The position numbers were made by a program, and so were the translations under genes. From Deltaproteobacteria bacterium (GTDB lineage: Bacteria; Desulfobacterota_B; Binatia; UBA9968), in contig VBKY01000112.1 of NCBI GenBank assembly GCA_005879255.1, positions 1 through 8,054 of the forward strand: a DNA stretch of 8,054 nt, given 5' to 3'. Of the stretch, positions 1-5,997 are shown in pieces. Numbering within the stretch: position 1 is the first letter of the stretch; each line of letters opens with the position of its first letter. Under the pieces are notes generated by a model. That model did not search any database, was not told where the DNA came from, and was given only the letters and a program-made list of their open reading frames with translations.

Positions 1-425
1 GCCAGCACAACCAGGTTCGCCCGCTGTAGCTCGCTCACCAGACTTTCATTCATCGCGTCGTCGAAAGGCGTCATCACCAACAATTTTTTTGCGCCGACGG
101 ACTTGAGAGCCGCGATGGCTGAGGACACGGCGGTGACCACGGGGATTCCCACCGCCTGAGAAACCAGTGTTTCCACTCCCGGATTGAGGATGGCTACCGG
201 CGCGCCGGTAAGGATCAATCCTTGAGGGGAAAGTTTTTGAACAAATTCTCGAGCGCGTGCGACGATCACATCCGATTTGCCGCGGAGCTCATAGCGCGAA
301 CTTCGGGCCAGCTGTAATCCGTCGATCGACAGTTGGATCTCAGGCGGCAAAAGTTTTTCGAAATTTCGAAAGTGACCTGAGTTCGTTCCCTCGGGACTCA
401 GCAGTCCTATGTGGATCTGATTCAT
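1..425 (-). CDS. Asp/Glu racemase superfamily protein, arylmalonate decarboxylase/maleate isomerase-like (3' part cut off)
   Basis: The first 141 codons are visible; the C-terminal half lies beyond the left edge. The start ATG (423-425) has AAGGA 7 bases upstream. Residues 3-10 (QIHIGLLS) form the usual first strand. Residues 69-76 (GLILTGAP) sit where racemases and maleate isomerases carry their first catalytic Cys, and residues 94-127 (IPVVTAVSSAIAALKS..., then VMTPFDDAMNE) match the superfamily pattern of a TP loop followed by an acidic NE helix. From memory of the family, arylmalonate decarboxylase has Gly instead of Cys at this first site, and this protein also has Gly (Gly74). The second catalytic Cys would be outside the window. 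A cofactor-free decarboxylase or isomerase acting on a malonate- or maleate-type acid is therefore inferred. It is cytoplasmic, with no signal peptide. It lies 105 bases downstream of a binding protein gene on the same strand and is probably co-transcribed. The superfamily is fairly sure; the reaction is not. Confidence 0.7.
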   Translation of the reverse strand, partial: MNQIHIGLLSPEGTNSGHFRNFEKLLPPEIQLSIDGLQLARSSRYELRGKSDVIVARAREFVQKLSPQGLILTGAPVAILNPGVETLVSQAVGIPVVTAVSSAIAALKSVGAKKLLVMTPFDDAMNESLVSELQRANLVVL

Positions 426-447
426 AGCAGTTCCTTCGCATATGGAT

Positions 448-523
448 GATAGCTTATGGCGTATGGCTTCTAGCTTATCGTTCCAACTATATGCCATAAG
501 CTATCTGCCATAAGCCATACGCC
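448..523. repeat. Cluster of short complementary repeats between two minus-strand genes
   Basis: The 13-mer GATAGCTTATGGC (448-460) is matched by its exact reverse complement at 493-505. The 12-mer GGCGTATGGCTT (458-469) is matched by its complement at 512-523. TGCCATAAG occurs twice (492-500 and 506-514), and TAGCTTA occurs at 450-456 and 471-477. The arms overlap, so an RNA could form only one of the long hairpins at a time. There is no T-tract, so a simple intrinsic terminator is unlikely. I recall similar TATGGC/TAGCTTATGGC-type repeats from environmental genomes, but copy number cannot be tested here. Its position between the binding protein stop (530) and the next start (425) would allow an effect on mRNA processing or on expression of the downstream gene. 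Confidence 0.7.
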
Positions 524-529
524 AACCAT

Positions 530-1657
530 TCACTTCACACTCGCCGTCGGAAAGCCCAGCGCCTCGACGACTTTGTTCAGGTAATCGTCGAGCTTGGTGT
601 AATGATTCCAATCGATGATTGAAAGTTTTTTTCCGCGCGTGACATCTTCTTGGGCAGACCCGGGAGCGAAAACCGAAGCGCCGAGGGGCCAGTGATCGTC
701 CATGATCTTCTGACCTTCGGGCGACGCCTGGAACTCGAGCCACAATAGACCGGCGTATGGGTATTCGGCATTGGCCAGGACGCCATTGGCCTCATGAAGC
801 CGAACCGGAATAGGCTCCGGAATTTTATAACCGATCACTCCGGTTGGGTCTTTCATTTGGGACCGTTTTACCGCTCCGAAGTTGGGTCCGAGGAAGATCG
901 GATACTCGCCGGCGAGTAACGAAGCCATTACCCTGGTATGGCCGCGGCCCCAAACCGGCTGTTGAGCATTTATTTTTTTGGCGTAGTCCACAGCCTTCTC
1001 CAATCCCCACGCGGGCACGAGCATCCCAATGGGCACCGGACGGATATCGATCACGAATTTTTTTCCTTTGAACTCGGGCTTGAGAAAGTCCTCCCAGCGA
1101 TCCGGTACCTTTTCCGCCGAGATGAGCTTCTTGTTATAGGCGACGACGGTGATATTGCTGGCGACGGTCACGAGGTTGCGAAGCTGCGGATCGACTAGCT
1201 TGGGCGGAATATTGAGCACTTTTTGCTCGGCCATCCCAAGGATGTCGAATTTTTTCTGGTACGGAAAATATTGGTCATAGAAGTCGGTGTAGGCGCGGTT
1301 CACATCCCAACCTTTCGCCGTGCCCGCTTTGAGCTCAAGGAGAAAGCGTTGATTCTCCTCGACCGATCCGAGTTCCTGCACCTGCACGTCGATGAAAGGA
1401 TATTTTTTCTTGAAGCTATCGCGCATCACTTTAACGACGGCGCTCTCCATGGTGCTGAGAACGCGGAGCTTTCCTTCCTTTTTGGCCTTGGCGACAATCT
1501 CGTCATGGCTCGACTCGAAGAGATACCCTTTCGTCTCTGCGTCTTGCTTCGCCTTGAGTAAAGATGAGCTCGGTGCAGCGGCAAAGCCGGTGCCGTTGAC
1601 GAAAAAGAAAACGGCGCTTAGTAGCATTAAGGCAATTCTAAAGCGAATGGCTTTCAT
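530..1657 (-). CDS. ABC transporter periplasmic substrate-binding protein (iron/organic-anion type), paralog 1
   Basis: A 375-residue secreted binding protein that would capture a ligand in the periplasm and hand it to an ABC permease. ATG 1655-1657 is chosen over the in-frame ATG at 1721-1723 because GGAGG (1664-1668) lies 6 bases upstream and a signal peptide starts at once: basic MKAIRFR, a hydrophobic stretch to residue 20, and a likely cut near the Ala run at 26-28. The mature part shows the usual layout: KKEGKLRVLSTME (59-71), KKYPFI (84-89), the hinge strand VVAYNKKL (171-178), and LLWLEFQASPEGQ (304-316). No cysteine is seen. Overall it resembles the extracellular solute-binding protein families that include FbpA-like proteins, but it lacks the adjacent Tyr pair that binds iron there, so an organic ligand is more likely. 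It is strongly similar to the 4833-5927 product. It is divergent from the permease gene at 2104, its likely partner. The ligand is unknown. Confidence 0.88.
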   Translation of the reverse strand: MKAIRFRIALMLLSAVFFFVNGTGFAAAPSSSLLKAKQDAETKGYLFESSHDEIVAKAKKEGKLRVLSTMESAVVKVMRDSFKKKYPFIDVQVQELGSVEENQRFLLELKAGTAKGWDVNRAYTDFYDQYFPYQKKFDILGMAEQKVLNIPPKLVDPQLRNLVTVASNITVVAYNKKLISAEKVPDRWEDFLKPEFKGKKFVIDIRPVPIGMLVPAWGLEKAVDYAKKINAQQPVWGRGHTRVMASLLAGEYPIFLGPNFGAVKRSQMKDPTGVIGYKIPEPIPVRLHEANGVLANAEYPYAGLLWLEFQASPEGQKIMDDHWPLGASVFAPGSAQEDVTRGKKLSIIDWNHYTKLDDYLNKVVEALGFPTASVK

Positions 1658-1716
1658 TGTTTTCCTCCACGACGTATCTTCCGTGGTAATCGAGGGTTCT
1701 GATTCTGCCATACTCC

Positions 1717-1747
1717 CGCTCACCCCAGCTTGTCGAAGGGCGAAGAG
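1717..1747. repeat. Degenerate copy of a CTTGTCGAAGG-type palindromic repeat
   Basis: The segment runs CGCTCACCCC, then AGCTTGTCGAAGGGCGAAG. It resembles, from memory, the widespread intergenic palindrome of the form GTTCACCCTGAGCTTGTCGAAGGGTGAAC found in many environmental bacterial genomes. Here the stem is imperfect (CACCC against GGGCG, with the outer arms diverged), suggesting an old copy. It lies in the upstream leader of the minus-strand binding protein. Confidence 0.45.
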
Positions 1748-1786
1748 GAATCAGACTCTTCACCGCATATCACAGCACAGCGAACG

Positions 1787-1816
1787 TTTATAGGAGTAAT
1801 CCCGCTCGGTCCACAA
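1787..1816 (-). promoter_or_regulatory. Weak sigma-70-like promoter candidate for the minus-strand binding protein
   Basis: Read on the minus strand, TATAAA (1787-1792) is a good -10 box. The best upstream partner at 18 bases is TTGTGG (1811-1816), only half matching TTGACA. A better -35 hexamer, TTGACT (1831-1836), is 38 bases away and too far to pair. The -10 box stands about 130 bases before the start codon. This is a guess from consensus only. Confidence 0.25.
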
Positions 1817-1861
1817 AACTGGGCTTTTACAGTCAAGAGTGAATTCCTAGATTCATGACCA

Positions 1862-2013
1862 TGCGAGACGGTAGTGGTTCAGTTTGGGGAAAGATCTCTC
1901 ACTTTGTTCGAGATGACACATGGCTTATGTAGTTGTCATTCCGAGCAAAGCGAGGAATCTTTCTCGATTTTAAGAGTCATGGTGAATTGAAAATGAACCA
2001 CTACCTGCGAGAC
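1862..2013. mobile_element. MITE-like non-autonomous insertion (1870-2005) with 8-bp target site duplication
   Basis: The direct repeat TGCGAGAC occurs at 1862-1869 and 2006-2013. Directly inside it lie perfect 12-bp terminal inverted repeats, GGTAGTGGTTCA (1870-1881) and its complement (1994-2005), extending to 15 of 16 matching positions. The element body is 136 bp and non-coding. Inside is a second imperfect inverted repeat, 1889-1918 against 1934-1963 (24 of 30 positions complementary, 15-base loop). Its right arm, beginning TGTCATTCCGAGC, resembles a palindrome I recall as widespread in environmental genomes. An exact duplication abutting exact terminal repeats is the signature of transposition. 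Target duplications of 8 bp are made by several families (for example IS66, IS6, IS256 and IS1595), so the mobilising transposase cannot be named. The insertion ends 7 bases upstream of the candidate permease promoter. Confidence 0.82.
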
Positions 2014-2020
2014 TGTTAGG

Positions 2021-2048
2021 TTGACGCCTCGCGCGGCGAGGCGATAAA
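2021..2048 (+). promoter_or_regulatory. Candidate promoter of the permease operon with a palindromic operator in its spacer
   Basis: TTGACG (2021-2026) matches the -35 consensus at five of six bases, and GATAAA (2043-2048) matches the -10 at four of six, with a 16-base spacer. The interval 2025-2043 is a perfect inverted repeat, CGCCTCGC, GCG, GCGAGGCG, so it fills the spacer and touches both hexamers. A repressor bound here would block RNA polymerase, which makes it an operator candidate. No regulator gene is in the window. Transcription would begin near 2055, leaving about 50 bases of leader before the ATG at 2104. The palindrome is certain; its role is inferred. Confidence 0.45.
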
Positions 2049-2103
2049 TTGCGCGATGACGCCCGGTGCTCAGAGTTCATCGTCCAGGTAACCAAAGTAG
2101 GCT

Positions 2104-3891
2104 ATGACAGTCAATTACGCGGACACAGCGATTGCTCGAAGATCCATCGCCGGCACGGGACGCCGTACAATAAGGTTAGCTCTGTTTGGGCTTGCCCTCT
2201 TGGTTTTGTTCTGGCTGATTGTCTTGCCTTTATTGATGGTGGTCATGGTGAGCTTTCGTTCCGGCTCGCCTTTGGAGCTAGGTCCTTTCACAGTAGCGAA
2301 CTACGTTTTGACTTATAGTTATCCTCTGACCTACAAAACGCTGCTCAACTCCCTTGTTTATGCCGGTACCAGCGTGGTTATCGTCATGAGCGTTGCGATC
2401 ATGTTTGCTTGGCTCCTCGAGCGGACCGACATGCCTTTTCGCAGTTTGGCGTGGGCGCTCATGCTTTTACCGATCGGGATACCCTCCTTTCTTCTCACCA
2501 TGAGCTGGATTCTTCTGTTAAACCCCAGGGTAGGGGTATTGAACTTGGCCTTGAGGCCGTTGTTGGGCTTTTTCGGCGTTGTACTGGAGTCGGGTCCGAT
2601 CAACATTTACTCCTTGGGCGGCATGATTTTCGTGAACAGCATCACCGGACTGACGACCGCCTTTCTGCTAGTGGTGGGGGCGTTTCGACTAATCAATCAG
2701 GAGATCGAGGATGCTGCCCATGTCTCGGGAGCCAGCAAGAGGACTACTCTCTGGAAGGTTACCCTTCCGGTGCTTATGCCCGCGCTTACGGTTGCAACCC
2801 TTTACAAGTTCGCCGGTGACCTGAACGATATGGACATTCCCCTGTTGCTCGGTTTGCAGAAACAGATCTACGTTCTCCCGACGCTCATCTTTTTCAGCGC
2901 ATTTTATAGCACGCCCATCGAATGGGGCCTCGCGACCGCTCTCTCTTCGCCGTTTATCATAATCGCTATCACTCTTTCTTATGCCTACTTTCACTTCATC
3001 ATAAAGCAAGCCGAGCGACAGAAGTACGTCACGGTAAGCGGCAAGGCGGCGCAGACGCGTAGGATTCAACTGGGAAAGTGGCGCTACCCAGCATTCGGGT
3101 TTTTTCTACTTTATTTTATTCTTAGCACCGCGCTACCCTTGCTGATCCTTCTGTGGGCTTCCTTTCTCCCCAGTTACCGGCCGCCTTCTTGGGAGGCTTT
3201 GAACTTTCTTACCCTTAGGAAGTATTGGGAAATTGCGCAGTGGCCCAACATCGAAAGAGTCTTGGTCAACACGCTTATTCTTGGCGGTACGACGGCGATC
3301 CTTGCGATGGTCGTAGCTTTCTTTATTTCTTGGGTCGTCGTGCGATCGCGCGTTCCAGGGCGGTTCTTGCTGGATGCTGCGATTTTTGTCCCGCACGTTT
3401 TGCCAGGCTCACTCGTTGCTCTTGGACTGGTGTTCACTTATCTCCACCCAGCATTCCGCTGGCTCCCTTTCTACGGGAGTATCTGGATCATGGTGGCAGG
3501 CCTGCTCGTGACTTACCTTCCGTTCTCGACCAGACTCATGAATGGCGCATTGACTCAAATCCACAAAGAGCTGGAGGAAGCAGGGATCGTAAGCGGCGCG
3601 CGCCGGCTCACCGTTTTGATAAGGATCACATTGCCGTTAATTTTGCCTCCTTTCATTATGGGCTTCATATGGGTCGCGTCGCATGCCTTTCGCAGTTTGA
3701 CGGTCCCACTGATGCTAAGCACGTCAGAAACTCAGACCATTAGCGTGCTTTTGTTCTTTTTATGGGATCGGAATGCGGATTTCTCCGGCGCTGCGGCTTT
3801 GGGCATGCTGCTGATCGTTGCGGTAAGCCTCTTGACTCTTCTGTCCCGTCGGTTTGTCGAGGAGGCTTTTAGCGGTCGCCAACGAAGTTAA
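2104..3891 (+). CDS. Fused two-domain ABC transporter permease (FbpB/ThiP-like architecture)
   Basis: At 595 residues this is an inner-membrane channel subunit in which two binding-protein-dependent permease domains are fused, as in ferric-iron (FbpB/SfuB) and thiamine (ThiP) systems. Both cytoplasmic EAA loops that contact the ATPase are intact: EDAAHVSG with VTLP at 202-222, and EEAGIVSG with ITLP at 491-511. Hydrophobic segments lie near 25-50, 84-106, 115-140, 172-196, 222-238 and 278-300 in the first half, and near 328-353, 387-412, 423-447, 459-478, 512-530 and 562-581 in the second. A polar linker at 301-327 joins the halves. ATG 2104 is the first start after an in-frame stop (TAG 2098-2100). 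The Shine-Dalgarno is poor, with GTAGG too close and CAGG too far, so translation may be weak. No ATPase gene follows. Paralogous binding proteins lie divergently upstream and two genes downstream. The substrate is unknown. Confidence 0.93.
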   Translation: MTVNYADTAIARRSIAGTGRRTIRLALFGLALLVLFWLIVLPLLMVVMVSFRSGSPLELGPFTVANYVLTYSYPLTYKTLLNSLVYAGTSVVIVMSVAIMFAWLLERTDMPFRSLAWALMLLPIGIPSFLLTMSWILLLNPRVGVLNLALRPLLGFFGVVLESGPINIYSLGGMIFVNSITGLTTAFLLVVGAFRLINQEIEDAAHVSGASKRTTLWKVTLPVLMPALTVATLYKFAGDLNDMDIPLLLGLQKQIYVLPTLIFFSAFYSTPIEWGLATALSSPFIIIAITLSYAYFHFIIKQAERQKYVTVSGKAAQTRRIQLGKWRYPAFGFFLLYFILSTALPLLILLWASFLPSYRPPSWEALNFLTLRKYWEIAQWPNIERVLVNTLILGGTTAILAMVVAFFISWVVVRSRVPGRFLLDAAIFVPHVLPGSLVALGLVFTYLHPAFRWLPFYGSIWIMVAGLLVTYLPFSTRLMNGALTQIHKELEEAGIVSGARRLTVLIRITLPLILPPFIMGFIWVASHAFRSLTVPLMLSTSETQTISVLLFFLWDRNADFSGAAALGMLLIVAVSLLTLLSRRFVEEAFSGRQRS

Positions 3892-3981
3892 TGGTGGCGC
3901 GTGCACGATATTCTATAGCGCAGCGAGAACGCAAATCGCAGGAAGCCGGCCAACACTACTCAAAACAGGAGGGTCAACAAC

Positions 3982-4725
3982 ATGAGAGTTGTCACACGAC
4001 GGTTGACAAAAGAAGAAGATGGAGTGCCAGGCTACATAGCCCATCCCATCCGGCAGGAGCGGGGACCGGGCTTATTAATGATCCAGTCGTCGGGCACAAC
4101 CGGATATCTTAGAATCGAAGCCTACAAGTTTGCCAAGCTGGGCTACTGCACGATCATGCCGGATCTTTACAATATGTTGGGTTTCGCGGAACTGTCAGGC
4201 ACTCTCGCGGGCAAAGAGGAAGTTCAAGAGGTGAGGACAGATGAAGAATTCGTGCGCGCCATCGATGTGGGATGGCGCTATCTGGCCAATCGGCCGGATG
4301 TTGATCCGGCGCGCGTGGGAGTGATCGGATACTGCATGGGAGGTCGTATCGGCGTGCATTTTGTCGCCGCAACTCCCGCCGTTAAGGCATTTGTGGCTTA
4401 TTACGCTTCCATTAAGGAAGAGCCGCCAAGCAAGCTTCGGCCGCGTCATCCCTGTGATGCCGCGCGTGATATCCAATGCCCCTCCTCCATTATCTATGGC
4501 GGGCGCGACCACATTAGCACCCTGCCGCTGCAGCAGAAAATAATGGCAAGCTTTCTGGCAAACGGCCAGCCTTTGGAGTGGCATCTATTTCCATACGGCA
4601 ACCATGGGTTTGCCTCGCCGGAATCGGGCGGGGGTTATCAGCCCGAACTTGCAGAACGGGTATGGCCACTCGTTACTGACTTTCTTGATCGGGAGCTAGC
4701 GCTTGACACCGAGAAGCAAGCTTAA
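3982..4725 (+). CDS. Dienelactone hydrolase family alpha/beta hydrolase
   Basis: A 247-residue cytoplasmic enzyme of the usual family length. ATG 3982 has AGGAGG at 3967-3972, 9 bases upstream. The nucleophile elbow GYCMGG places Cys118 as the catalytic thiol, as in dienelactone hydrolase (which uses Cys rather than Ser). Asp176 in YGGRDH and His208 in GNHGFASP complete the triad. The family hydrolyses lactone or ester bonds, classically the dienelactone step of chloro-aromatic breakdown. One departure is visible: where the classic enzyme has Gln-Glu-Ile-Phe-Gly, with the Glu (residue 36) that activates the Cys, this protein has QSSG, so the Glu is replaced by Ser36. Substrate or mechanism may therefore differ. 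It lies 90 bases after the permease and 107 before a binding protein, where a transporter operon of this kind would often encode its ATPase. A link to processing the imported compound is inferred. Confidence 0.88.
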   Translation: MRVVTRRLTKEEDGVPGYIAHPIRQERGPGLLMIQSSGTTGYLRIEAYKFAKLGYCTIMPDLYNMLGFAELSGTLAGKEEVQEVRTDEEFVRAIDVGWRYLANRPDVDPARVGVIGYCMGGRIGVHFVAATPAVKAFVAYYASIKEEPPSKLRPRHPCDAARDIQCPSSIIYGGRDHISTLPLQQKIMASFLANGQPLEWHLFPYGNHGFASPESGGGYQPELAERVWPLVTDFLDRELALDTEKQA

Positions 4726-4784
4726 AGCAGCAATAGAAAATAGTTTCGATGGGCTGGCGATTTCCGACATAGGAGTCTGATGGA

Positions 4785-4801
4785 CGCCGGCGGCTCCGGC
4801 G
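4785..4801 (+). other. Short GC-rich hairpin ahead of the second binding protein
   Basis: CGCCGG (4785-4790) pairs with CCGGCG (4796-4801) around a 5-base loop, 20 bases before the GAGGAG ribosome binding site. There is no T-tract after it, so it is not a typical terminator. Such a stem at the 5' side of a binding protein cistron could protect the mRNA and raise its level relative to the permease, but it is short enough to be chance. Confidence 0.25.
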
Positions 4802-4832
4802 CCCGCAGCCAATACAGAAAGAGAGGAGATCC

Positions 4833-5927
4833 ATGGCTAGAGGTAAAAGATTCGTTTTGCCGGTGATTGTAGGGATGTTATGGGCGTCAGCCGTTCCCGG
4901 CCCGCAAGCGGTGGGTCAGACGAAAAAGGAATCCGTAACGCTGACTAAGGCGCAGATCTTAGAAGGCGCAAAAAAAGAAGCCAAACTAACTGTGTCCCCG
5001 GCATTCGATGAAAAATCCATCCCGGTCATGGTAAAGGCGTTCGAGAAAAAATATCCTTTCATTAAGGTGAGCTGGACGTCCGCAGACGGCATTCCCGCTT
5101 ACCAGCGGCAGCTTTTTGAACTTTCTGCGGGCCGCGCCAACCTGGACATCTTCAGCACTAATATTGCCTTCTGGAGCGAATACTTTAAGCAGAACGTGGT
5201 GAAGAACGTTGATTTCAAGGGTATGGCTCAGGGAGGTCACTTGAATATCCCGCTTGAAATGATCGACGATTCAGGAATGGTGGTTTGGTTGGGTTCATAC
5301 ACCGGCGTATTAGTCTACAACACGAAGCTTGTTACTCCCGAAAAGACACCCAAGAGTTGGGAAGCCTGTCTGGATCCGTACTTTAACGGCAAATTTAGCG
5401 TGGACACAAAACCCAACGTCTTAGCTTGGCTCACGCCAGCTTGGGGAGCGGAGAAACTTCTGGGCTTCGCGCGGAAGATCAAAGAGAACAATCCAATTTG
5501 GAGCAGGGGCAACACACGCAATCTTACGATGCTGACTTCAGGTGAAATCTCCCTGAATTGCGGCAATTACGTCCACTCTACACAGCGAGCCTTGAATCAA
5601 GATCCGAACATCAAAATGGTTGTCCCGGATCCCTTCCCGGTATCTTTTCATGAACCGGAGGCGATCTATGCGGGAGCAAAAAATATTCACTCAGCCCTGC
5701 TCTGGATCGAGTTCCTCGCCTCGAAAGAAGGTCAGCAAGTCGCCGAATCGCTTGAACCGGGAAGAGGCTCCTTTCTCGTCGAAGGGACACTTACTAACAA
5801 ACTGATGAAGGGAGCAAAGGTGTCTCTTTGCGGCGACGAGTGCCGCGGTACGGAAGACAAGCTGATGCAGCGCATCGCAACTGAGGCTTGGGGATTTCCG
5901 AAAGTTGGTTACGAGCCCAAGAAATGA
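4833..5927 (+). CDS. ABC transporter periplasmic substrate-binding protein, paralog 2
   Basis: A 364-residue secreted binding protein, last gene of the plus-strand operon. ATG 4833 follows AGAGGAG (4822-4828). The signal peptide has a basic start (MARGKR), a hydrophobic core to about residue 20, and a likely cut near 26-29. Homology to the 530-1657 product runs the full length: KKYPFI (72-77), a hinge strand GVLVYNTKL (158-166), PAWGAEK (202-208), PIWSRGNTR (221-229), LLWIEFLASKEGQ (289-301) and a C-terminal EAWGFP (351-356), each with a close counterpart in paralog 1. Unlike that paralog it contains cysteines (179, 243, 333 and 337); the last two, in CGDEC, could form a disulfide in the periplasm. 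Ligand-facing regions differ (for example around residues 141-156), so the two may bind different ligands while docking on the same permease. The ligand cannot be named. Confidence 0.9.
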   Translation: MARGKRFVLPVIVGMLWASAVPGPQAVGQTKKESVTLTKAQILEGAKKEAKLTVSPAFDEKSIPVMVKAFEKKYPFIKVSWTSADGIPAYQRQLFELSAGRANLDIFSTNIAFWSEYFKQNVVKNVDFKGMAQGGHLNIPLEMIDDSGMVVWLGSYTGVLVYNTKLVTPEKTPKSWEACLDPYFNGKFSVDTKPNVLAWLTPAWGAEKLLGFARKIKENNPIWSRGNTRNLTMLTSGEISLNCGNYVHSTQRALNQDPNIKMVVPDPFPVSFHEPEAIYAGAKNIHSALLWIEFLASKEGQQVAESLEPGRGSFLVEGTLTNKLMKGAKVSLCGDECRGTEDKLMQRIATEAWGFPKVGYEPKK

Positions 5928-5940
5928 CTGAGGCACATCC

Positions 5941-5997
5941 AAGGAGGGTGCCGTGAGTTCATTTTTGTTCCCGCGCCGCGACGATTTCCTTCGCTAG
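5941..5997 (+). other. Orphan Shine-Dalgarno with a 14-codon open frame: possible stub of a lost operon gene
   Basis: AAGGAGGG (5941-5948) is the strongest ribosome binding site of the plus-strand operon. It stands 5 bases before GTG (5953-5955), just after the stop of the second binding protein (5925-5927). The frame runs 14 codons (VSSFLFPRRDDFLR) and ends at TAG 5995-5997, inside the 3' end of the convergent binding protein. A gene once started here and may have been cut off by rearrangement. An untranslated coincidence is also possible, since AAGGAGGG has no role on the opposite strand. Confidence 0.4.

Larger units (their letters stand above)
1658..2103. other. Divergent intergenic region, no gene seen
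   Basis: These 446 bases separate the divergent binding protein and permease genes. No convincing coding frame was found; the frames that stay open here are overlaps of the antisense strand of the binding protein gene or lack a ribosome binding site. From left to right the region holds the Shine-Dalgarno of the minus-strand gene, a degenerate CTTGTCGAAGGG palindrome (1717-1747), a weak minus-strand promoter candidate (1787-1816), a MITE-like element (1870-2005) with target duplications, and a candidate plus-strand promoter with an internal palindrome (2021-2048). Bases 2049-2103 would form the permease leader, with no obvious structure. Confidence 0.7.

Noticed and set aside
1658..1723. Longer start for the first binding protein at ATG 1721-1723
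   Set aside because: It would put 22 polar residues before a clear signal peptide and would ignore the GGAGG placed 6 bases before ATG 1655-1657.
1392..1793. Plus-strand open frame running opposite the first binding protein into the intergenic region
   Set aside because: It is antisense to a well-supported gene, has no ribosome binding site and gives no family-like sequence.
2025..2043. GC-rich hairpin as an intrinsic terminator
   Set aside because: There is no run of T on either strand after the stem, and it lies upstream of the permease rather than after a gene.
3225..3743. Long open frame on the plus strand inside the permease
   Set aside because: It is an out-of-frame reading of the permease second domain, with no start signal and no recognisable domain.
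3891..4112. 73-codon frame whose ATG overlaps the permease stop
   Set aside because: It has no ribosome binding site of its own, the product is low-complexity and basic/polar, and it runs across the well-supported dienelactone hydrolase start in another frame.
4703..4708. Perfect TTGACA inside the end of the hydrolase gene as a promoter for the second binding protein
   Set aside because: No acceptable -10 hexamer lies 15-19 bases downstream; the bases there read AGCAGC.
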